NCBI GenBank assembly: GCA_963789565.1
Contig: CAWBKX010000002.1
Location: forward strand, 3,224,001-3,288,000
Direction: 5' to 3'
From: CALAGB01 sp963789565
GTDB taxonomy: Bacteria > Chloroflexota > Chloroflexia > Thermomicrobiales > Thermomicrobiaceae
Length of the DNA stretch: 64,000 nucleotides
Shown here one piece after another: positions 1-9,451 of the stretch (position 1 is the first letter of the stretch; each line of letters starts with the position of its first letter). The notes beneath the pieces were generated by a model. It was given only the letters and a program-made list of their open reading frames with translations, was not told the origin of the DNA and made no database searches. The position numbers and the translations under genes were made by a program.

Positions 1-1223
1 AGCGGAAAGATCAGCACCGCCACGAATTCATACTGCGGCAGGAGGAGCAGGTAGTAGAACCAGGGCTCCTGACCGCGCTGCACGCCTTGCTGGCCTAGCC
101 AGTATCCCAGCGCGCCGAACGTGCCGCTTGCCAATCCCGCCATATTGGTGAAGAGGGATGTGTAGAAGACGGTGAAGAAGACGAATGCACCCACAACACC
201 GATGACCAGCGCGCGACGCTCGCTCAGCAGTTCGTGCAGCGCCGCCGTCGTTGATCCAACCGGAGCATCTTCGAATATTCCGTCGACCCAAGTTCGATCC
301 TTCGGCCGCCGTCGATCGAGGATCCAGGCAGACACAACAATCGACAGGATCGCGATGGCAATCCCCGCGATGATGACCGGATGCTCGATAAGCTGAATGA
401 TGAAGTGCTGGATTTGTGGTCCGGTCGGTTGATCCCACGGGATCCCAGGCAGAGCGGGTGCCCCGAGTGCGTGCATCAACTTGCTCGCGATGAAGAATGA
501 CAGCGCGGCCGATGCGCCCACCGCCAGTAAGAACGGCGCGACGCGTAGAGCTATGGCCACGCCGAGGAACATGGCGAAGACGAACAGGACGATGAAGCTG
601 ATCTCTTTTGTCGTGAGCAGATAGCCGATCGAAAGCCCCCCGAGGACCGCCCAGCGTGGCTGCGGGTTCTCGATGTAGCGCACGATCGCGATGAAGAGGA
701 GCACCGCGCCAGTCGCCGCGAAGATGTCGTGGCGAACAAACCGACTGTAATAGAGGATCGAAGGCGAGACGAGCAACAGTGCTGACGAGCAAATGGCGCC
801 CCAGCGTCCCAACAATCGCTCACCGCGCAAGAACCACGGGAGCATCACTAAGATGACGCCAAGCAGCGCGGGGACGAACCGGGACACGGCATTTGTAGCG
901 CCAAAGAGGAGGTACATTAGCGCCGTCGCGTGAAACAAAAACGGGCCGTGCATCAGCGGATCGTGGATGTAGCCGTTGCCACTTGCGTAGATCCACGAAA
1001 AGTAGGAGTGCAGCGACTCGTCGTGGTGTAGTGCGCGAGAACCGAGATCCCAGAATCGCGTCAGGAGCGCGGCGGCCAGAATGAGGCCATATATCAAGTG
1101 CTCGAGTCGGAGATCGGTTTGGAGGCGCTGTCCAAGCGTCCAATGTGCTTTTCGTGATTTCGCTGTCGCTGGCTGGAGTGAAGGGGAACCGGCTTCCGCG
1201 GACAACGTGGAGCTAGGTTGCAT
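1..1223 (-). CDS. Agl23-type (TIGR03663) membrane glycosyltransferase, C-terminus cut by window edge
   Basis: The reading frame is open from an ATG at 1223 to the left edge, so 407 codons are visible and the C-terminus is missing. After about 40 polar residues comes a run of hydrophobic segments. The first extracytoplasmic loop carries HHDESLHS (Asp68, Glu69), the acidic motif of GT-C/PMT-like transferases. The text around it (a conserved HDPLMHGP stretch and a SRFVPALLG segment) resembles the TIGR03663 family, associated with flippase activity and protein or lipid glycosylation at the membrane. No strong ribosome site lies directly before the ATG; a GGAGG is about 37 nt away. Substrate is unknown. 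The family call rests on recalled motifs. Confidence 0.8.
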   Translation of the reverse strand, partial: MQPSSTLSAEAGSPSLQPATAKSRKAHWTLGQRLQTDLRLEHLIYGLILAAALLTRFWDLGSRALHHDESLHSYFSWIYASGNGYIHDPLMHGPFLFHATALMYLLFGATNAVSRFVPALLGVILVMLPWFLRGERLLGRWGAICSSALLLVSPSILYYSRFVRHDIFAATGAVLLFIAIVRYIENPQPRWAVLGGLSIGYLLTTKEISFIVLFVFAMFLGVAIALRVAPFLLAVGASAALSFFIASKLMHALGAPALPGIPWDQPTGPQIQHFIIQLIEHPVIIAGIAIAILSIVVSAWILDRRRPKDRTWVDGIFEDAPVGSTTAALHELLSERRALVIGVVGAFVFFTVFYTSLFTNMAGLASGTFGALGYWLGQQGVQRGQEPWFYYLLLLPQYEFVAVLIFP

Positions 1224-1445
1224 GAAGTGGAACGTCCGTTCAGATCGGCGGATTTCCTCCGAGCCAACTGGCCGGTCAACTGGCCGATTCTACACCTCGG
1301 GATTCACGCCCAGCCAATACCTGAGGTCGTGAGTTTCCGTAGGAATTCGTGACTTGGGAGTTGACCAAGTGTCAGTCGTCAGCCAGCTTTCTGGCATGGT
1401 CTCAATAGCAGTTTTCGAATGTCTCCCCGCTGTGGTGAGAAGTAG

Positions 1446-1481
1446 GCAACCAACGCCGAACGGCAAGTCGACGTTGGTTGC
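1446..1481 (-). terminator. Inverted repeat in the 314-bp gap after the MlrC gene
   Basis: GCAACCAACG and CGTTGGTTGC form a perfect 10-bp stem around a 16-nt spacer that itself contains a small GCCG/CGGC hairpin. It lies about 57 bp beyond the MlrC stop and is the only structure I see between 1224 and 1537. There is no long U-run on either side (TTTCG on the plus side), so its role as terminator is an inference. The rest of the gap holds no gene I can support. Confidence 0.4.
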
Positions 1482-1537
1482 TTTCGTCATCTATCCATCA
1501 TCCGTTCGCTTCCGGCGGGTGACGTCGGCCGAAGCTA

Positions 1538-3046
1538 CTACTCCGGCGTCCAGGTGGTGTCTGGATCGAGCGGATAGACCGGTCGCCGCAAGTGCTTGTA
1601 GTCGAAGCTGTGAAGATTCGGACTGCTGATGCCCGGTGCCTCGACTTCGATCACCTTTGTCGCAATCGGCTCGAACGCTGCCCGGAAGTGTGCGGCGCTC
1701 TTCAACACCAGAATGCGGCGCAGGGTCGGCTCGATGCCGAACGCGCGAAAGAAGTTAAGGTCGCTTGGATGGCCGCGCAGGTCGGTCAGCTGTAGCTCGA
1801 TGCCGTTGCGGCCGTTGATCTCTAGCACCACCGTGCGACCGCGGCTCGCGATGGTTCCCGCTCCCATCGGTCCCGCAATGACGAATGAGCCCTCGTGGAT
1901 CAACCGCACTTTGCCGGTTACCTCAACAGGCTCGCCGTGCAACCCGTCATGTTTGCCACCGACGCTCAGGGTTACCGTGCTTCCGACCCCTGCGTCGATG
2001 CAGGCATCCACAGCCGCGCGGTCCATGATCTGCGCCACGGCAGTCGAAGTCGCCTTCGCCTCCAGCAATCCCTTCAGGATCGCCGTGCCGTCGCCAGCCG
2101 TGCCGCTGGCGCCAGAATCAGAAATGTCCGCCAGCACGTACACACTGCCCGGTTCACCGTTGAGGGCCTCGGCAATGGCGTCCTTCACCGGCGTTGGGTG
2201 GATGGTGAAGTCCTCGCGAAGATCCCAGCAAATTTGCGCTAGCTCGTCGGCATACTTTTTCGCCAAATCGCGGTCGTTGTCGGTCACCACGATGGTCGAC
2301 ACCGTCGTGAAGGGAATGTCGGTGAACGGGAATCCGCCAAGAACCGTCGCGGCTACCACGCCCGGTTCCTTCTCGATCTCACGTGCCCGATCGATGGCCT
2401 TCTTCAGTGGCGATTGCCACGTGGTGACCATCGACTGGTTTGGTGCGATCAGCGGCAGTTTGACGTGTGCCATGACCGGATGAATCTCGCCTTTGATGGT
2501 CGAAACGAGGATCTGCATGGCACGAGCGCCAGTTTCAGGCGTGTCGATGTGTGGGTATTCCTTGTAACCGACGAAGGCGGTCGCCTCCTCCATCATCTCC
2601 TCAGAGAGATTGGTGTGTAAATCAAGCGGCGCCACGATGGGGACGTCCGGACCCACGACCTCACGAATAGCCGTGATGAGTGGGCCCTCGCCATCGTCGT
2701 TGTGCTCCAGTGCCATGGCGCCATGAATGCCGAGCAGCACGCCGTCGATCGGCATCGCGGCGCGGATTCCCTCGACAATTTCGTTCTTCATTGTCTCGAA
2801 TGCTTCGCGGCTGACGCGTCCACCGGGGACAGCACTGCCATACGTGGTGGGAATGAGTTCGACGTCGTTGGCTGTGGCTTCAGCGATGATGCCGCCATAA
2901 ATCGTCCCGGTCCCCTCAAGGGCCAGGATTTCTTCTCCGCGCACGATGTGACTCGAGCCCTTTTGGAAGTCCTGCAGCGTCGTTGGCTCCCACTGGAACG
3001 TGTTCGTCTCTTGCGCGATTCCGCCCGTCACGATACGGATTGCCAT
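1538..3046 (-). CDS. M81-family metallopeptidase, MlrC (microcystinase C)-like
   Basis: A 502-residue protein matching the usual length of the M81/MlrC family (N-terminal DUF1485 domain, C-terminal MlrC_C domain). It starts MAIRIVTGGIAQETNTF, the typical family beginning. PLDLHTN supplies Asp142 and His144, His166 follows in YPHIDTPE, and Glu56 lies in GGIIAEA: the expected zinc ligands and catalytic acid. The frame is open further upstream, but the ATG at 3046 has GGAG 7 nt before it and the extension lacks family character. Known members hydrolyse linearised microcystin or small peptides, and many have unknown substrates; microcystin need not be the target here. It is divergent from the neighbouring plus-strand gene. 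Confidence 0.85.
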   Translation of the reverse strand: MAIRIVTGGIAQETNTFQWEPTTLQDFQKGSSHIVRGEEILALEGTGTIYGGIIAEATANDVELIPTTYGSAVPGGRVSREAFETMKNEIVEGIRAAMPIDGVLLGIHGAMALEHNDDGEGPLITAIREVVGPDVPIVAPLDLHTNLSEEMMEEATAFVGYKEYPHIDTPETGARAMQILVSTIKGEIHPVMAHVKLPLIAPNQSMVTTWQSPLKKAIDRAREIEKEPGVVAATVLGGFPFTDIPFTTVSTIVVTDNDRDLAKKYADELAQICWDLREDFTIHPTPVKDAIAEALNGEPGSVYVLADISDSGASGTAGDGTAILKGLLEAKATSTAVAQIMDRAAVDACIDAGVGSTVTLSVGGKHDGLHGEPVEVTGKVRLIHEGSFVIAGPMGAGTIASRGRTVVLEINGRNGIELQLTDLRGHPSDLNFFRAFGIEPTLRRILVLKSAAHFRAAFEPIATKVIEVEAPGISSPNLHSFDYKHLRRPVYPLDPDTTWTPE

Positions 3047-3201
3047 CTCACCACTCCATCTCTTTGATCGCCGTCCCTGCGTTCGCAGTATCGACGCGAT
3101 TCGGGCGTGGGGCAAGAGTGGCCCGGCTTCGCCACGTTTCGGTGTACTATCCTGGGCGATGCCGCGCTCGCTCAGGCCGTCACTGCTGAAGGGGGATTCC
3201 G

Positions 3202-4104
3202 ATGCCTTCAATCGATGATGATGTACCGAAGAGATGTGTGATCCACATTGTGTCGGACGGCAGCGGCGCGACTTCTGAAGCCGTCGTTGATGCCGCGGTC
3301 GTGCAATTCCCCGGTGTCGAGTTCGAGCTGATCCGGCATCCAGGCACCCGCACCCGCGAGCAAGTGCTGCACGTCGTCGCTCTGGCGCAGCGGGAGCACG
3401 GAATCATCGTTCACACAATCGTCATCCAGGGAATTCGCCGTTTGCTGCTGCGCGAGTGTCGTCAGCGGGTCATCGACAACGTCGACCTGACGGGGCCGCT
3501 TCTCGGCAAGGTGTCGCAGCACGTTGAGATGCGTCCCATCTTGCGTCCGGGCGCGTCGCGCGGGCTGAGCGATGAATACTTCCGGCGCATCGAAGCGATC
3601 CAGTACACAGTGCGGCACGACGACGGGCAGGGGCTGGACACGTTGGGAGACGCCGATATCGTGCTCGTGGGGGTATCGCGCGCCTCCAAGACTCCGCTCA
3701 GCATCTTCATGTCGCTGCGAGGTTGGCGTGTGGCGAACATCCCGGTCGTTCTGGGAGTGAATCCGCCCAAGCAGCTCTATGAGATCGAACAGACCAATAT
3801 CGTCGCGTTGACGATCTCTGCCCAGGAGTTGACGCGCATTCGCCAGCATCGGGTCAAGTCGCTGGGAAGTCTTTCCAGCGGTGAATACGCCGACCCAGAG
3901 AAGGTCAAAGAGGAGCTCGAATACTGCCGTCGATTGGTCCGTCGCGGCTATCCGTGGCCGATCGTGGACGTCACGGGCAAGTCGATCGAGGAATCAGCGA
4001 AGGAAGTGATTGCGCTCGTCGAGAGCCAGCGCGCCAAAGCCACGTTCGACGAGAATGAGCTCCCATCCCCCTTCGACGACCTCTATCCGTTCCTTCGTGA
4101 GTGA
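3202..4104 (+). CDS. Pyruvate,phosphate dikinase / PEP synthase regulatory protein (DUF299, PSRP)
   Basis: A 300-residue protein with the DUF299 hallmarks: a start around VIHIVSDGSGATSE, a P-loop-like GVSRASKTPLS at residues 157-167 and a conserved YFRRIEAIQYTVRHDDG stretch. Family members are bifunctional: an ADP-dependent kinase inactivates, and a Pi-dependent pyrophosphorylase reactivates, PPDK or PEP synthase by modifying a Thr next to the catalytic His. The start is supported by AAGGGGG 6 nt upstream of the ATG. No PPDK or PEP synthase gene is in the window, so which target it controls cannot be decided. The gene stands alone, divergent from the MlrC-like gene. Confidence 0.9.
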   Translation: MPSIDDDVPKRCVIHIVSDGSGATSEAVVDAAVVQFPGVEFELIRHPGTRTREQVLHVVALAQREHGIIVHTIVIQGIRRLLLRECRQRVIDNVDLTGPLLGKVSQHVEMRPILRPGASRGLSDEYFRRIEAIQYTVRHDDGQGLDTLGDADIVLVGVSRASKTPLSIFMSLRGWRVANIPVVLGVNPPKQLYEIEQTNIVALTISAQELTRIRQHRVKSLGSLSSGEYADPEKVKEELEYCRRLVRRGYPWPIVDVTGKSIEESAKEVIALVESQRAKATFDENELPSPFDDLYPFLRE

Positions 4105-4139
4105 TGCGTGGGGGCGCATCTACCAGTGAATCTGAGCCG

Positions 4140-4472
4140 CTACGACGGTTCGATCTTGTGCCACCAAGCGGGTACGGCATAGGCGTCCTCTTCGCCATGC
4201 GCGTAGCCCGCCCACTCGACGAGGCCCGTCGCGCGTAGCAACTCTGGAATGATTTGACCGTGGATGACCATCTTGGCTAGCGTTTCGTCTGACTCCGGCC
4301 AGCGATCCAGTGCTTGCAGATAAGCCGCCTGGCATGCGTCATCCATTTGCATCACGTCGACAAACTCGACCGTCGTGAATTCGTCCACGTTGACGCGCCT
4401 GACCACCGAGGCGATGTACGGCCGCAGAAGCTCGGTCGCCTCGATGATCGGCTCCTCTTTGGAATCTCTCAC
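4140..4472 (-). CDS. Small conserved-looking hypothetical protein, last gene of the NfeD-slipin operon
   Basis: A 110-residue soluble, acidic protein with no signal peptide, membrane segment or motif I recognise. It has an alpha-helical look (LLRPYIASVVRRV, QAAYLQALDRWPESDETLAKMV) and ends with a Trp-rich stretch (VPAWWHKIEPS). The GTG start overlaps the slipin stop codon by 4 bp (GTGA), with a GAAGGA directly before it, so it is very likely translationally coupled to the slipin gene. That coupling is the main argument that it is real. Confidence 0.65.
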   Translation of the reverse strand: MRDSKEEPIIEATELLRPYIASVVRRVNVDEFTTVEFVDVMQMDDACQAAYLQALDRWPESDETLAKMVIHGQIIPELLRATGLVEWAGYAHGEEDAYAVPAWWHKIEPS

Positions 4473-5302
4473 TCCTTCGCGGTCCCGTCACGCGTTGCTG
4501 CCCCGGCGTCGGGACTCGAAGCCGGCTTCTTGGAGTTGTTACCCGATCGCGGTCCGATCATGTCCATGAACGGAGTGATCATGTCGAGTGGAATCGGGAA
4601 GATGATCGTGCTGTTGCGTTCTGCGGCAATTTCGTTCAGGGTCTGCAGGTAGCGGAGTTGCAGGGCTCCAGGCGATTCAGAGATGATGTTGGCAGCATTG
4701 CCGAGTTGCGTGGCCGCCGAGAACTCGCCTTCGGCGTGGATGATTTTGGCCCGCTTCTCGCGCTCAGCCTCGGCCTGACGGGCCATGGCGCGTTGCATGG
4801 AGTCGGGCAGTTCGACATCTTTCACCTCGACGATGCTTACCTTGACGCCCCAGGGCTCAGTCTGTTCATCGATGATGGTCTGCAGTTCCAGATTGATCTT
4901 GTCTCGCTCTGAGAGCAGTTCATCCAGCTCTGCCTGCCCGAGAACGCTTCGCAGCGTTGTCTGTGCGATCTGTGACGTGGCCCGAATGTGATCGGCAACG
5001 TTCACGATGGCTGCGTTCGGGTCCATTACTCGGAAGTAGGCGACGGCGTTGACGCGAATCGTCACGTTGTCTCGCGTGATGACCTCTTGTGCCGGAATAT
5101 CGAGCGTCAGCGTGCGCAGATCGACCTTGACCATGCGCTCGATGAATGGAATCAGGAAAATGACTCCAGGCCCGCGCGGACCCATCAGTCGTCCCATGCG
5201 AAAGACGACGCCGCGCTCATATTCCTGCACGACCTTGATCGTCGCACTCAGCACGATCAAGATGAACACGATGATGATTCCCAGGACGACAAGCAAGCCC
5301 AT
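4469..5302 (-). CDS. Slipin / stomatin-like SPFH membrane protein
   Basis: A 277-residue protein: an N-terminal transmembrane segment (residues 1-21), then an SPFH/Band 7 domain beginning VVQEYERGVVFRMGRLMGPR, including DLRTLTLDIPAQEVITRDNV and a Gln/Glu/Arg-rich helix (ARQAEAEREKRAKI). The C-terminal tail is Ser/Pro/Lys-rich and charged. GAGGAGAG supports the ATG. It lies 11 bp downstream of the nfeD-like gene. NfeD-stomatin pairing is a well-known conserved operon in which the NfeD protease acts on the stomatin partner and both associate with ordered membrane patches. The short downstream gene is coupled to it. Confidence 0.92.
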   Translation of the reverse strand: MGLLVVLGIIIVFILIVLSATIKVVQEYERGVVFRMGRLMGPRGPGVIFLIPFIERMVKVDLRTLTLDIPAQEVITRDNVTIRVNAVAYFRVMDPNAAIVNVADHIRATSQIAQTTLRSVLGQAELDELLSERDKINLELQTIIDEQTEPWGVKVSIVEVKDVELPDSMQRAMARQAEAEREKRAKIIHAEGEFSAATQLGNAANIISESPGALQLRYLQTLNEIAAERNSTIIFPIPLDMITPFMDMIGPRSGNNSKKPASSPDAGAATRDGTAKE

Positions 5303-5313
5303 CTGTCTCTCCT

Positions 5314-6762
5314 CTAGCGACCGGCGACTTCTCGTCGCTCGGCGCGTGTTATCTCCGCCGGAAGCGGACGTACGTTGGTCATTCCTCCGGCGCGATCCGA
5401 TCCTCCACCAGTGTTCGGAGACGCGGTCGACTCCAACTCCACGATCGCGATCAGTCCATCAACGTCGATCACTCGCACGAACTGGCCGACATCGATCGTC
5501 CCTGCAAGGGATCGCGCATGCCACAGTTCGCCAGCGAGATAGACGTAGCCCTCGGGATCGAGCTTCTTGCGGACTACACCGACTTCGCCTCGCATCCCCT
5601 CCTGGCCGGTGCTGCTGCGCTTCAGCCGGGTGCGCACCACCGCTCCGACGGCAAAGATGAAGAATCCCGCGACCAAAGCAGTCACCGTTACGATCGCCAC
5701 GCGCGAGATGCTACCAACCGGCGAATCGACCTCATTTGAAAGCATAAATGACCCCAGCACAAAAGAGGCGATTCCGCCGAGCGTCAAAACGCCATGTGTT
5801 GGCATGTAAATGTCGATCAGGAAGAGGACGAACGCGAATCCCATCAGGAGCGCACCGGCCCAGATGGTGTCAAGGTTGCCCAGCGATGTCAGCCCGAGCA
5901 AGATGCACACACCGCCCGCTACCCCCGGAAGGATCGCTCCTGGGTTCGCCAGCTCGAAGAAGAGGCCGAGCATACCTACGCTCAACAAGATATAGGCGAT
6001 CGTTGGATCGCTGATCGTCTGGAGTAGCTGCTCCGACAAGGACATATCCTCTACGTGAATGTCGGCGCCCGCCGTTGCCAGGGTTACTGTTCCTTGTGGG
6101 GTTTGCACGCTGCGGCCGTCTACCTGTGTCAGCAGCGTTGGGATGTCCGGCGCGATCAGATCGACCACATGCTGATCGGCCGCCTCGTCCGCGGTGATGT
6201 TGACGGCGTCGCGCACCGCTTGCTCGGCCCAGTCGGCATTGCGACCACGCTGGACAGCCAAACCGCGAATGCGTGCCACGGCGTCGTTGACGACCTTGCG
6301 CGTCAGCGTGTCGTCGGCCGTCGTTGGTTGTCCGCTCTGATCGACGAAGATGGGGGTGGCCGACCCGATGTTGGTCGACGGAGCCATGGCCGCGACGTGG
6401 GCGGCGTAGGTGATGTAGACGCCCGCCGACGCGGCTCGGGCGCCCGGCGGACCGATGTACACGATGACGGGAACGCTGCTGTTCAGAATGTCTTCGATGA
6501 TGTCGTCGGTGGCGGAGCTTAGCCCACCCGGCGTATCCAAGCGCAACACGACCGCGCTCGCGCCTGATTTCTCGGCATTCTTGATTCCATTGCGGATGTA
6601 ATTTCGCATCGTCGGAGTGATGGTGCCGTCGACGCTAAGCACGTCAACGTGATTCCCAGCCGCCGAGGCACCCGGAACGCCACTCAAGGTCACGATCATG
6701 AGCCCGAGGAGACCGCTGATGATGATCCTGCGCGCGATGGCCAGATAGATGGGGCGACGCAT
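5314..6762 (-). CDS. NfeD-family membrane serine protease (ClpP-like), slipin partner
   Basis: About 482 residues. A signal peptide (ends near GASAAG) is followed by a ClpP-class domain: RLDTPGGLSSAT, then ARAASAGVYITYAAHVAAMAPSTNIG with the nucleophile Ser112, and Lys156 in TRKVVND as the catalytic base of a Ser-Lys dyad. Four hydrophobic segments follow (residues about 230-370) and a C-terminal NfeD OB-fold (GEVGVVRKKLDPEGYVYLAGELWHA). Two in-frame ATGs lie 6 nt apart; AGAGGA has good spacing only for the inner one, which I chose. First gene of the operon with slipin and the small gene. Confidence 0.92.
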   Translation of the reverse strand: MRRPIYLAIARRIIISGLLGLMIVTLSGVPGASAAGNHVDVLSVDGTITPTMRNYIRNGIKNAEKSGASAVVLRLDTPGGLSSATDDIIEDILNSSVPVIVYIGPPGARAASAGVYITYAAHVAAMAPSTNIGSATPIFVDQSGQPTTADDTLTRKVVNDAVARIRGLAVQRGRNADWAEQAVRDAVNITADEAADQHVVDLIAPDIPTLLTQVDGRSVQTPQGTVTLATAGADIHVEDMSLSEQLLQTISDPTIAYILLSVGMLGLFFELANPGAILPGVAGGVCILLGLTSLGNLDTIWAGALLMGFAFVLFLIDIYMPTHGVLTLGGIASFVLGSFMLSNEVDSPVGSISRVAIVTVTALVAGFFIFAVGAVVRTRLKRSSTGQEGMRGEVGVVRKKLDPEGYVYLAGELWHARSLAGTIDVGQFVRVIDVDGLIAIVELESTASPNTGGGSDRAGGMTNVRPLPAEITRAERREVAGR

Positions 6763-6786
6763 GGCCATTCCTCTCAGATCAGCATG

Positions 6787-6792
6787 ATTATA
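6787..6792 (-). promoter_or_regulatory. Probable -10 box for the nfeD-slipin operon
   Basis: A perfect TATAAT on the minus strand lies 24 bp before the chosen nfeD start. I see no good -35 hexamer at 16-18 bp, so this is a -10-only call. Confidence 0.4.
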
Positions 6793-6972
6793 CGTAATCC
6801 CGCTAGGTCTTCCGGTTCTTCGTGAGCGCGAGGATTCTTCGCTTGAGCGAAATAGTCACAATGGGCTACTGAAACCGCCCCGGCGATAACCTAGGTTTGA
6901 CTACCGGAATAGTTGTTTTTGTGGCGACCGAAAAAGGTCGTGGCTCGCTCGCTAGATTCCGGAGCTCGAACC

Positions 6973-8430
6973 ATGCGGTCATTTCGCCGGGCCATTCAGT
7001 TGCTCTCAGTCCTCGCGCTCTCCGCGCTCCCCTCGATGCAGTTGGCGGCTCCAGCTTCCGCGGCTGATATCGGCTCCTATGCATTTCAGCGTATCTGGAA
7101 TCGCACCGATGAACCCGTGCAGGTGCATTCAGTAAACCGGACATGGATGTGGGGGCCCGAACCTTTTACCGGCGTGATCGTCGAGCCGTACGTCGAGGGG
7201 AATGTCGCCGGCCAGACCGGCGTGCGACGCGTCCAGTATTTCGACAAGAGTCGCATGGAGATCACCGATTCAACCGCGGATCCATCGTCCGACTGGTACG
7301 TCACCAATGGTTTGCTGGCCAAAGAGATGATGACCGGCGAAATGCAGGTTGGGAACAACGCCTACGTCAACTACGGCGCGGCCGAGATCAACGTCGCTGG
7401 TGACGAAAACGACCCGAACGCACCCACGTATGCCACTTTCGGCCAGTTGATGAATTACGGCGCCCTTCCGGATGGCTGGACCATCACACAAACGGTCGAT
7501 CGTCATGGCAATGTTGGCAACGACCTGAGCGCCAAGGATTTCGACGTGACTGCCGGCCATTACGTTGCGGCCACCAAGCATGACATCGCCTCGGTCTTTT
7601 GGGACTTTATGAATCAGACCGGCCCAGTCTATGACGGCTATCAGACCACCGACGCGCAGCTCTTCAGCAATCCCTTCTTCGCGACGGGACTGCCGATCAC
7701 TGAAGCGTATTGGACCACCGTGAATGTCGGCGGCACGCCACACCGAGTGTTGGTGCAGGCGTTTGAGCGGCGCATTTTGACGTTCACGCCGTCCAATTCA
7801 GATGGTTGGAAGGTTGAGGCAGGGAACGTCGGTCGACACTACTACGAATGGCGTTACGGATCCGATGCAGCCAGTGCGCTGGGCACATCGTCCGTGACTG
7901 CCTCCAAGGATATGAATGGCAACTGGATCTTCCTCGGGCAGGTCAAAAACAATTCCAACGTGACGTATTCCAATGTTTCGGTGACGGTCAAGCTCTTGTC
8001 CGCGACCAACGACGTGGTAGCGACTCAGTCTGCCTATCTGGATTTCTCGACGATCTCGTCTAATGCGTCACTCCCGTTCCGGGTTTGGTTCGATTCCGGT
8101 CCGAGCTACGACCACATCGATACCAGCGTCACGGGCAACATCAACCCCGCCGCGACGCAGTCGTCTGTATCGGTCGTGATGACGACGTCCAACTATCTGA
8201 CGAGTGGCGATTACCATGTCCAGGCGACGATCCAGAACACGTCGGACCAGCCGGTATCCCGGCCGTCCTACGTGGTGACGCTCTTCTCCTCGACCGGCGA
8301 CATTGACGACTACTCGTCTGGGTTCGTCACCATGGGCACATTGCAACCGGGGGAGAAGCGGACAGTTGACGTAACGTTCTACGAACCTCCGCGCGGATTC
8401 GGTTGGTTCCGCGCTGTGGTCGGCGACTAG
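6973..8430 (+). CDS. Secreted beta-rich protein with C-terminal FxLYD-like domains
   Basis: 485 residues from the ATG at 6973; a TTG 60 nt upstream is also in frame but would put charged residues ahead of the signal peptide. The signal peptide is MRSFRRAIQLLSVLALSALP followed by ...LAAPASAAD. The middle (residues about 35-300) is a Trp/Tyr-rich domain with repeated text such as FGQLMNYGALPDGW and VLVQAFERRILTFTPSNSDGW, of a kind I associate with secreted Chloroflexota proteins of unknown function. The C-terminal part contains two beta-sandwich modules (SNVTYSNVSVTVKLLSATND; SDQPVSRPSYVVTLFSSTGD) resembling FxLYD domains. No catalytic motif is evident. Single-gene unit divergent from the nfeD operon. 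Confidence 0.75.
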   Translation: MRSFRRAIQLLSVLALSALPSMQLAAPASAADIGSYAFQRIWNRTDEPVQVHSVNRTWMWGPEPFTGVIVEPYVEGNVAGQTGVRRVQYFDKSRMEITDSTADPSSDWYVTNGLLAKEMMTGEMQVGNNAYVNYGAAEINVAGDENDPNAPTYATFGQLMNYGALPDGWTITQTVDRHGNVGNDLSAKDFDVTAGHYVAATKHDIASVFWDFMNQTGPVYDGYQTTDAQLFSNPFFATGLPITEAYWTTVNVGGTPHRVLVQAFERRILTFTPSNSDGWKVEAGNVGRHYYEWRYGSDAASALGTSSVTASKDMNGNWIFLGQVKNNSNVTYSNVSVTVKLLSATNDVVATQSAYLDFSTISSNASLPFRVWFDSGPSYDHIDTSVTGNINPAATQSSVSVVMTTSNYLTSGDYHVQATIQNTSDQPVSRPSYVVTLFSSTGDIDDYSSGFVTMGTLQPGEKRTVDVTFYEPPRGFGWFRAVVGD

Positions 8431-8468
8431 CCAACGCTCGCGCTCGAGACGCTGGCGCGAACGCCGAC

Positions 8469-9370
8469 TTAGATCGGAAAGTCCGCCTCGATCTTGGAGT
8501 ACGCCAGCGTCTCGGCGAGGTCGGAGAGCGTGCCTTCATCCAGCCTTGGACCCGGATGACGAACAACGGCGTGGTCGATCAGACCGCGCCGTTTGAGTAT
8601 CTCCTTACGGATCGCCACGCCGAGCTTCGGCTGACCTTCGAATACAAGCACTGGCAAGTACTTGTAGTAGAGGAGGGAGGCGCGGTCACGGTCGCCGGTG
8701 CTCCAGGCAGACCAGATGCCCACCAGAACCTCAGGAAACGCGAATCCGGTCATGGCGCCGCTGCCGCCCCGGCGCAGTTCTCCAGCATGTACATTCCGCC
8801 GAGCCCGCCGACGATCGAAATGCGGTTCCCGGTCAACGCCAGCGTCTGGGCGAATCGCTGTGGTGTTGGGGGATCTTCGAGCTTGATGGTGGTGATGGTA
8901 GGGACTGCCTCCACCAAGTCCGCGATGGCGCGCGGAGAGAGCGTGACTCCGTTGACGGGCGGGTAGTCCTGCAACGTGATCGGAATGCCGATAGTCGCTC
9001 CGACGCGACGAAAATGCTCGATCATGGCTGATCCTGGTTGTGAAAAGGTGGGTGGCGCGATCATCACGCCCGCCGCGCCGACCTCTTCGGCTTGTTTGCA
9101 TGCCGCGATGGTCGTGTCGGTTCCGTCGCGCGAGGCGCCCACGATGATCGGCACGCGGCGATCGTTGACGTCCATGACGATTTCAATGAGGCGGCGCTTC
9201 TCCGGTTCAGTCAGTTTCTGGGCTTCGCCCGCCACGCCAAGAATCGTTATCCCGGAAATCCCCATCCTGATCACGGCATCAGTCAGGCGCCGAAGACTCG
9301 ATTCGTCAAGCGATCCGTCCGGCAAGAACGGCGTCGTCAAAATGTTGTAGATGCCGTGCAGGCTCTCCAT
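8469..9370 (-). pseudogene. DapA / dihydrodipicolinate synthase-family gene with a single frameshift
   Basis: The N-terminal part (MESLHGIYNILTTPFLPDGS to GGMYMLEN) is a DHDPS/N-acetylneuraminate-lyase-family TIM barrel with GVAGEAQKLTEPEKR and the Schiff-base Lys in TTIKLEDPPTP. At about 8773 the frame breaks and reaches a stop 9 codons on. The expected continuation (RRGGSGAMTGFAFPEV through to SKIEADFPI) is intact in the adjoining frame and runs to 8469. One missing base after the GAGAAC codons (AAC-CTG expected) restores a full-length family member of about 300 residues. Either a true recent mutation or an assembly error; nothing else is damaged. GGGG lies 5 nt before the ATG. The family also includes aldolases and lyases of other 2-keto acids, so the reaction is unassigned. 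Confidence 0.8.
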
Positions 9371-9451
9371 GTCAGCCCCATTTCATCGTTCCATCAGGTC
9401 CATTCGTGACGCCATGATCGCACGAAACCGAGGCGTGATTCGCGACTGACG

